Of a DNA stretch of 12,418 bases, positions 8,433 through 12,418 are shown one piece after another. The stretch covers positions 1-12,418 of the forward strand of contig JAGLBK010000067.1 in assembly GCA_018260275.1 (NCBI GenBank), in the 5' to 3' direction. Origin of the DNA: Deinococcus sp. Its GTDB lineage: Bacteria; Deinococcota; Deinococci; Deinococcales; Deinococcaceae. A program made the translations under genes and the position numbers. The notes under the pieces are model-generated. The model had not been told where the DNA came from. It searched no databases and worked only from the letters and a program-made list of their open reading frames with translations. Position 1 is the first letter of the stretch. Every line of letters starts with the position of its first letter.

Positions 8433-9440
8433 ATGACTCCTCCCGCCCTTTCCGTTCTCGAACTGACGCCCGTAAGTTCCGGCCAGCAGCCCGGCGAGGC
8501 GCTGCGCCACACGCTGGAACTGGCCGAAACGGTAGACCGCGCTGGCTACAAGCGCCTGTGGATTGCCGAGCACCACAACAGCGTGGCTTTTGTCAGTGCG
8601 GCCACCGAAATCCTGATTGCGCTGGCCGCCGAGCGCACCCAGCGCATCCGCGTCGGCTCGGGCGGCGTCATGTTGCCCAACCACTCGCCGCTGAAGGTCG
8701 CCGAGAATTTCATGAGCCTGGAAGCGCTGTATCCGGGACGGATCGACCTGGGGCTGGGCCGCGCACCGGGCACCGATGGCCGCACCGCGCTGGCCCTGCG
8801 CCGCAGCCGCGAGGCGCTGATGGCCGACGATTTTCCTCAGCAGATCGCGCAGCTACGCGCCTTCGCCGGAGAACTGGACTGGCCTGCCGGAGCTGTCTTC
8901 GAGGGCGTGCTGGCCGAGCCGCGCGGCGTGCCGCTGCCGCCGCTGTGGATTCTGGGTTCCAGCCTGTACGGGGCGCAACTGGCGGGCGAACTGGGCGTGG
9001 GCTTTGCCTTCGCCTACCACTTCAGCCAGGAAGACCCGGTCACGGCGGTGCAGACCTACCACCGCTACTTCCGGCCCGGCCCACTCGCGGAGCCGTACGC
9101 GATCCTGGGCGTCAACGCGCTGACCGCCGACACCGACGACGAAGCGCACGAGCTGGCGCTGACTTCCGCTGCTCTGTCACTGGGCATCCTGAGCGGGCAG
9201 CGCGGCCCCTTGCTCAGTCCGGCAGACGCGCGGCAGTGGCTTGAGGACATGGAAACCGACCCCGCCAAGCTGCTGAAAAAAGCCCGCATCGGCACGCCGC
9301 AACAAGTCTGGGCCGACTTGCAGGAACTGGTGGCCCAGACGGGTGCGAATGAACTGATGGTGGCGGCTTATACCCACGACCCGCTGAGGCGGCAGCGGTC
9401 TTATGAGTTGCTGGGAGAGGCTGCCGGGCTTAACGGCTGA
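8433..9440 (+). CDS. LLM class (bacterial luciferase-like) flavin-dependent oxidoreductase
   Basis: This encodes 335 residues from ATG. The opening LSVLELTPVSSGQ, the WIAEHHN motif (residues 44-50), the RIRVGSGGVMLPNHSP strand and the EALYPGRIDLGLGRAPGTD block mark the 'luciferase family oxidoreductase, group 1' subfamily of FMN/F420-type TIM-barrel enzymes. Such proteins use reduced flavin and oxygen, but the substrate of this group is not established. The start lacks a Shine-Dalgarno and may be leaderless. The gene lies inside the hpa cluster on the opposite strand, divergent from hpaI and running head-on into hpaH, with the two 3' ends overlapping by 11 bp (9430-9440). A role in aromatic acid breakdown is possible but only suggested by position. 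Confidence 0.92.
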   Translation: MTPPALSVLELTPVSSGQQPGEALRHTLELAETVDRAGYKRLWIAEHHNSVAFVSAATEILIALAAERTQRIRVGSGGVMLPNHSPLKVAENFMSLEALYPGRIDLGLGRAPGTDGRTALALRRSREALMADDFPQQIAQLRAFAGELDWPAGAVFEGVLAEPRGVPLPPLWILGSSLYGAQLAGELGVGFAFAYHFSQEDPVTAVQTYHRYFRPGPLAEPYAILGVNALTADTDDEAHELALTSAALSLGILSGQRGPLLSPADARQWLEDMETDPAKLLKKARIGTPQQVWADLQELVAQTGANELMVAAYTHDPLRRQRSYELLGEAAGLNG

Positions 9441-10236
9441 ACCTGAACGCCACGCCCCCCAGCGGGCCGTAATCGGCGTGGAATACATCGCCGGGTTCGG
9501 CCTCGACGGGCCGCGTGAACGACCCTGCCAGAATGACCTGCCCCGCTTCCAGCTTGCGCCCGTGCGGGGCATATTTGTTTGCCAGCCACGCGACACCGTT
9601 AGCCGGGTGGTTCAGGACGCCCGCCGCCACGCCCGTTTCCTCGATCACGCCGTTTTTGTAGAGCAAGGCGCCCATCCAGCGCAGATCAACGTCAAACGGC
9701 CGCACAGTACGGCCCCCGGTGATGATTCCCGCGTTGGCAGCGTTGTCGCTGATGGTGTCAAAGACTTTGCGGGTGGCCTTGGTCTCGGGATCGATCTGCT
9801 GAATGCGGGCGTCGATGATCTCGATAGCCGGGAAAACGTAAGCCGTGGCGTTCAGCACGTCGAATACCGTGCAATTTGGCCCCTCCAAGTCCTTTTCAAG
9901 CAGGAAGGCCAGTTCGACCTCCACGCGCGGCACAATGAAACGGCTGGTCGGAATTTCGGAACCCTCGGCAAACACCATATCGTCGAGGAGCACGCCGTAA
10001 TCGGGTTCGCTGATGTTGCTGCTCTTTTGCATGGCCCGCGAGGTCAAGCCGATTTTATGGCCGTACACTTTGCGCCCTAGCCCCAGCTTATGCCCGACCC
10101 AGGCGTCCTGCACGGCGTAGGCGTCCTCGATGGTGATGTCGGGATATTGCCGGGAAAGCTGCCCGATTTGCTGGCGGGTTTCCTCGGCATTATGTAAGCG
10201 GGTGGCGGCATCCTTGATTTGGTCTTGGGTGAGCAT
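9430..10236 (-). CDS. hpaH: 2-oxo-hept-4-ene-1,7-dioate hydratase (HpaH/HpcG)
   Basis: This encodes 268 residues, matching the ~267 of HpaH. Metal ligands are E106 and E108 in VEVELAF and E139 in AIEIID; K61 in GHKIGLTS is the conserved active-site lysine. It adds water to 2-oxohept-4-enedioate, giving 4-hydroxy-2-oxoheptanedioate for HpaI, with Mg2+ or similar. The start has AAAAGGAA about 7 bases upstream. The upstream ATP-grasp stop codon lies only 2 bases before this ATG, so the two genes are translationally linked in one operon. The paralogous 2-oxopent-4-enoate hydratase (MhpD) is the main alternative; the cluster context supports HpaH. Its 3' end overlaps the convergent oxidoreductase gene. 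Confidence 0.92.
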   Translation of the reverse strand: MLTQDQIKDAATRLHNAEETRQQIGQLSRQYPDITIEDAYAVQDAWVGHKLGLGRKVYGHKIGLTSRAMQKSSNISEPDYGVLLDDMVFAEGSEIPTSRFIVPRVEVELAFLLEKDLEGPNCTVFDVLNATAYVFPAIEIIDARIQQIDPETKATRKVFDTISDNAANAGIITGGRTVRPFDVDLRWMGALLYKNGVIEETGVAAGVLNHPANGVAWLANKYAPHGRKLEAGQVILAGSFTRPVEAEPGDVFHADYGPLGGVAFRFSR

Positions 10237-10238
10237 GG

Positions 10239-10979
10239 TTAATTCCTTTTGATTTCAGAGGCTTCAAGGCAAGTCAGTACCTGCTCTGGTGTGCAACCGT
10301 AAATACCAGAGGCCCAGGTTGGATTGAATTCGATAACGGCCCACTGCCCAGAAGCCAGCAGACCAATATCCAGCACACAACTCCGGGGCAATTCAGAGGT
10401 TAAGTCACAAACTCGCTGTGCAAACGCCCTGGCTTCGCTCCAAAGTTCATCGCCCCTCCCCTCATAACCGACCTGCACCTGCGGCACAATTTGTCCATCC
10501 CAGTACACCGAACCCGTCATAATCTGGGCATCCAGTACAAAAAAGCGATATTCGCGCTGAAAATCCACTACATCGGAAACGAGAACTGGGTCAGTCGGTT
10601 CAAGCATCTGAAATCCTGGTATTTCGTCTTCAGGTCGGTAAATGCCCGCCGGAAATAACTTCTGGTCGGCAGGCTTAATAAAAGCGTCTGCATCACGTCT
10701 ACCGAGTTCAGAGGCGCATACGAAACGCACAGTTCGCTGAAGGAGTGCCGGGGGCAAACGAGACAGTAAAGCATCTGCCGGACGCAAAAGCTGCAAGTTC
10801 AACTGTGTTGCGATGTGTTCAACCAGAAAACCTTCTGCATAAACCCGGCACTCTTTTCCCAGAAGTTCGTCTGGAACCTGACTGGATTGCAAACGGTGAA
10901 TCTGCCAGCCACGCTGACGGGCTGCTTCCGAAAGCAGGCGCGAATCATCCGAATAGCGTTTACTCAGCACTAAAAACAT
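10239..10979 (-). CDS. ATP-grasp domain protein of unknown function (DUF4343/R2K-like)
   Basis: This encodes 246 residues. The N-terminal ~85 residues look like a pre-ATP-grasp Rossmann-like domain (MFLVLSKRYSDDSRLL...). The ATP-grasp part shows K102 in FIKPADQK (nucleotide lysine), the R-E-Y-R-F-F strand (142-147), D204 in VLDIGLL and E217/N219 in VIEFNP, which are the usual Mg-ATP ligands. Enzymes of this fold join a carboxylate to an amine or thiol through an acyl phosphate; the substrate here is unknown. It resembles the small ATP-grasp proteins once called DUF4343. Hand counts of several 60-base lines give about 47-57% GC against about 62-65% in hpaH and the hpaG-like gene, pointing to a recent arrival. 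It lies 21 bases after hpaF and 2 bases before hpaH, so it is cotranscribed with them. No known hpa step needs ATP. Confidence 0.85.
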   Translation of the reverse strand: MFLVLSKRYSDDSRLLSEAARQRGWQIHRLQSSQVPDELLGKECRVYAEGFLVEHIATQLNLQLLRPADALLSRLPPALLQRTVRFVCASELGRRDADAFIKPADQKLFPAGIYRPEDEIPGFQMLEPTDPVLVSDVVDFQREYRFFVLDAQIMTGSVYWDGQIVPQVQVGYEGRGDELWSEARAFAQRVCDLTSELPRSCVLDIGLLASGQWAVIEFNPTWASGIYGCTPEQVLTCLEASEIKRN

Positions 10980-11000
10980 GGTCAGTTGCCCCGCACCGGG

Positions 11001-11387
11001 TCACTTCCTGTACCGCGCGTGAATATTGTTCTTCTTCCACGTTCCGGCCTCGCTGAACTCACCGATTTCAGCCGAGAGCATCAGCCCATGCGCGGCGTAG
11101 GCTTCGGCAAAATGTTCGGTCAGCACGGCGAACAGAGCGTCTCCAGTTTCCTTCTTGATTTCCTCACTACGCCCCTGCGCCAGTTTCAGCGACAGATGCA
11201 CAAAAGCGTCGGAAGGCTCGGCAGAGTCGGCTAGCGCGTACTCGCTGAGGCGGTAGGCCCGCGCCCGGATGCCGCCCACCGGAAAGATGTCGGGCTGAGC
11301 CAGCAGCACGCCATTCAGCTTTTGCAACAGCTTGGGGATGCGCGGATCGGCAATATTGTCAGTGTATTCGAGGGTGAGGTGAGGCAT
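11001..11387 (-). CDS. hpaF: 5-carboxymethyl-2-hydroxymuconate isomerase (HpaF/HpcD)
   Basis: This encodes 128 residues, the family's usual size (~125). It opens MPHLTLEYTDNI: after Met removal Pro becomes the catalytic N-terminal base, as in the tautomerase superfamily, and PHLxxEYxxN is the CHMI signature. The IRARAYRLSEYALAD and FVHLSLKLAQGRS segments also fit. It interconverts the enol and keto forms of 5-carboxymethyl-2-hydroxymuconate after CHMS oxidation. The start has no clear Shine-Dalgarno; translation may depend on coupling or on the upstream hairpin region. The ATP-grasp gene follows after 21 bases. Confidence 0.92.
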   Translation of the reverse strand: MPHLTLEYTDNIADPRIPKLLQKLNGVLLAQPDIFPVGGIRARAYRLSEYALADSAEPSDAFVHLSLKLAQGRSEEIKKETGDALFAVLTEHFAEAYAAHGLMLSAEIGEFSEAGTWKKNNIHARYRK

Positions 11388-11402
11388 AAGGATGATGGAA
11401 AA

Positions 11403-11445
11403 TAGATGATGGATGATGGGTTTTTCTATCTCCCATCATCCATCA
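11403..11445 (-). repeat. intercistronic hairpin built from ATGATGG repeats between the hpaG-like gene and hpaF
   Basis: TGATGGATGATGGG (11407-11420) pairs perfectly over 14 bp with CCCATCATCCATCA (11432-11445) around an 11-base loop. Further copies of GATGATGG at 11391-11398 and a CACCCATC at 11444-11451 flank it. In the minus-strand transcript it lies directly after the hpaG-like stop and about 15 bases before hpaF, with TCTATTTT after the stem. It may trim or weaken read-through, protect mRNA ends, or be a copy of a dispersed small repeat. Confidence 0.7.
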
Positions 11446-11450
11446 CCCAT

Positions 11451-12239
11451 CTACTTCCTTTCTCCTTCGTCGGCAATCAAAGGCTCGGCACTCTCGTCCT
11501 CCAGCGCCACCGGGTTTTCCAGTGCGCCCAGGCCGTCGATTTCCATGCGCATCACGTCGCCGGGGTGAACGTGGCTCACGCCTTCGGGAGTGCCGGTCAG
11601 AATCACGTCGCCCGCTTCCAGGGTCATGAAACGGCTCATGAACTCGATCAGTTCGGGACCGCGCCGGATCATGTCCGAGGTGTTACCTTCCTGCCGCAAT
11701 TCGCCATTGACATACGAGCGAATGCCCAGGTTGTAGGGGTCGGCAATCTCGTCTTTGGTGACGTAATACGGCCCCATCGGCCCGAAGGTGTCCCAGCCCT
11801 TGGCCCGCATGGGAGGGCGGTAATAGTTGGAGACATAATCGCGCACCACCAGGTCGTTGGAGATGGTGTAGCCGCCGATATAATCCTCGGCGTCGGCTGC
11901 CTTCACTCGGCGGGCATCGCGCCCGATGACTATTCCCAGTTCGCACTCGTAGTGCATATATTTCGCGCCGCGCGGATAAATGACGGTGCCCCCGTGCGGC
12001 AGCAGGCTGGTATTGGGCTTGAGGAACATCACCGGCTCGGGCGGCGCGGCAAAGCCCAGTTCCTTGACGTGGTCGCCGTAATTCAGCGCCAGCGCGATGA
12101 CCTTGCCGGGCTTAAGCGGCAGCAGAAACTGCACGTCAGCGGCCTTGTGGGCCTCGCCCGCCGCGTCATACAGCAGGCCGTCTTTGCGGAGTTCGCCTTT
12201 GAGGGTGCGGCCTCCGGCGATAAAATTGGCAGTTTTCAT
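11451..12239 (-). CDS. FAH-family hydrolase/isomerase, probable HpaG-type (HHDD isomerase / OPET decarboxylase)
   Basis: This encodes 262 residues from ATG with TAAGGAG about 5 bases upstream. The fumarylacetoacetate hydrolase fold is shown by ALNYGDHVKELG (51-62), the metal ligands E98 and E100 in YECELG and D129 in SNDLVVRD, K147-G-W-D and GTPEGV near residue 217. Next to hpaF and hpaH this points to the decarboxylase/isomerase step of the homoprotocatechuate route. The E. coli HpaG (HpcE) is about 430 residues with two fused FAH halves; this protein is a single half, so either it forms a dimer doing both reactions or a second subunit is encoded elsewhere. Other FAH hydrolases (acylpyruvases, ureidoglycolate lyase) are possible. 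It is the first gene of the operon in this window. Confidence 0.88.
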   Translation of the reverse strand: MKTANFIAGGRTLKGELRKDGLLYDAAGEAHKAADVQFLLPLKPGKVIALALNYGDHVKELGFAAPPEPVMFLKPNTSLLPHGGTVIYPRGAKYMHYECELGIVIGRDARRVKAADAEDYIGGYTISNDLVVRDYVSNYYRPPMRAKGWDTFGPMGPYYVTKDEIADPYNLGIRSYVNGELRQEGNTSDMIRRGPELIEFMSRFMTLEAGDVILTGTPEGVSHVHPGDVMRMEIDGLGALENPVALEDESAEPLIADEGERK

Positions 12240-12415
12240 GGAAACTCCTTAGTACAGCAGGTTTTGATATCGCCTCATTTTAAGGGGCCGCTGCTGAGAG
12301 CGAACGGACTGGCCGGACAGCGCGTCACCTGAGCGGGAACAGCACAGGGCGACCTATACCGCGTGTTCTACAAGTCGCCTTTGAAAAGCCCCGCTTGGCG
12401 CTAAACTGCCCCATT
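12240..12415. promoter_or_regulatory. intergenic promoter region ahead of the hpa operon
   Basis: On the minus strand TAAAAT (complement of 12277-12282) is a near-perfect -10 box, giving a leader of about 30 bases; the -35 is poor, as expected for an activated promoter. An imperfect inverted repeat, GGCGACCTATA (12348-12358) and TACAAGTCGCC (12369-12379), 9 of 11 matching with a 10-base spacer, is a candidate regulator site between the two divergent promoters. Confidence 0.5.
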
Positions 12416-12418
12416 ATG
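12402..12418 (+). promoter_or_regulatory. putative leaderless promoter and ATG of a divergent gene at the window edge
   Basis: TAAACT (12402-12407) fits TANNNT and lies 8 bases before an ATG at 12416-12418, the last three bases of the window. TTGAAA (12381-12386) lies 15 bases upstream as a possible -35. The coding sequence is outside the window, so the gene is only a prediction; a regulator of the hpa operon would be typical in this position. Confidence 0.4.

Noticed and set aside
9403..10080. 225-residue plus-strand frame opposite hpaH
   Set aside because: hpaH has all its metal ligands on the other strand; this frame has no recognisable motif.
11406..12332. 308-residue plus-strand frame opposite the FAH-family gene
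   Set aside because: It is the complement of a clear FAH enzyme; the composition is typical of a shadow frame.

Overview
The window is GC-rich and codes on both strands with little spare space. Its genes suggest a Deinococcus-type bacterium (phylum Deinococcota). The reasons are the protein families present, a TTG start on ftsH, and several starts that carry a -10 hexamer (TANNNT) only 6-8 bases upstream and no Shine-Dalgarno, which is the leaderless layout common in that genus. The assignment is inference; there is no rRNA gene here to confirm it.

Layout. (1) Bases 1-846 (+) hold the 3' part of a metallo-beta-lactamase-fold hydrolase. (2) Bases 847-1236 hold a regulatory region with a good sigma-70-like promoter and two copies of one palindrome (ACATAC-N6-GTATGT), ahead of a single-gene unit (1237-2406, +) for an ABC transporter substrate-binding protein of the branched-chain amino acid type. 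A clear intrinsic terminator ends that unit. (3) ftsH (2776-4623, +), a membrane-bound AAA+ zinc protease, starts at TTG and ends in a terminator. (4) A secreted putative zincin (4683-5660, -) meets ftsH tail to tail; its start lies in one arm of a 162-bp inverted-repeat element (5660-5821). (5) A small membrane protein of the low-affinity iron permease type (5828-6226, -) is divergent from a class I glutamine amidotransferase-like hydrolase of the PuuD type (6318-7010, +), which is followed by tatA (7087-7407, +).

(6) The right third (7565-12239) is a homoprotocatechuate (4-hydroxyphenylacetate) meta-cleavage cluster on the minus strand. In transcription order it reads FAH-family isomerase/decarboxylase (hpaG-like), hpaF isomerase, an ATP-grasp protein of unknown role, and hpaH hydratase. 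After a luciferase-like flavin oxidoreductase on the opposite strand comes hpaI aldolase. Together HpaG/F/H/I would carry the ring-cleavage product down to pyruvate and succinic semialdehyde. The ring-opening dioxygenase (HpaD), the semialdehyde dehydrogenase (HpaE) and the hydroxylase (HpaBC) are not in the window. A leaderless start on the plus strand at the last three bases may open a divergent gene.

The least explained items are the lower-GC ATP-grasp gene inside the catabolic operon, the paired palindromes in front of the transporter gene, the 162-bp inverted-repeat element, and the monooxygenase placed head-on inside the catabolic cluster.
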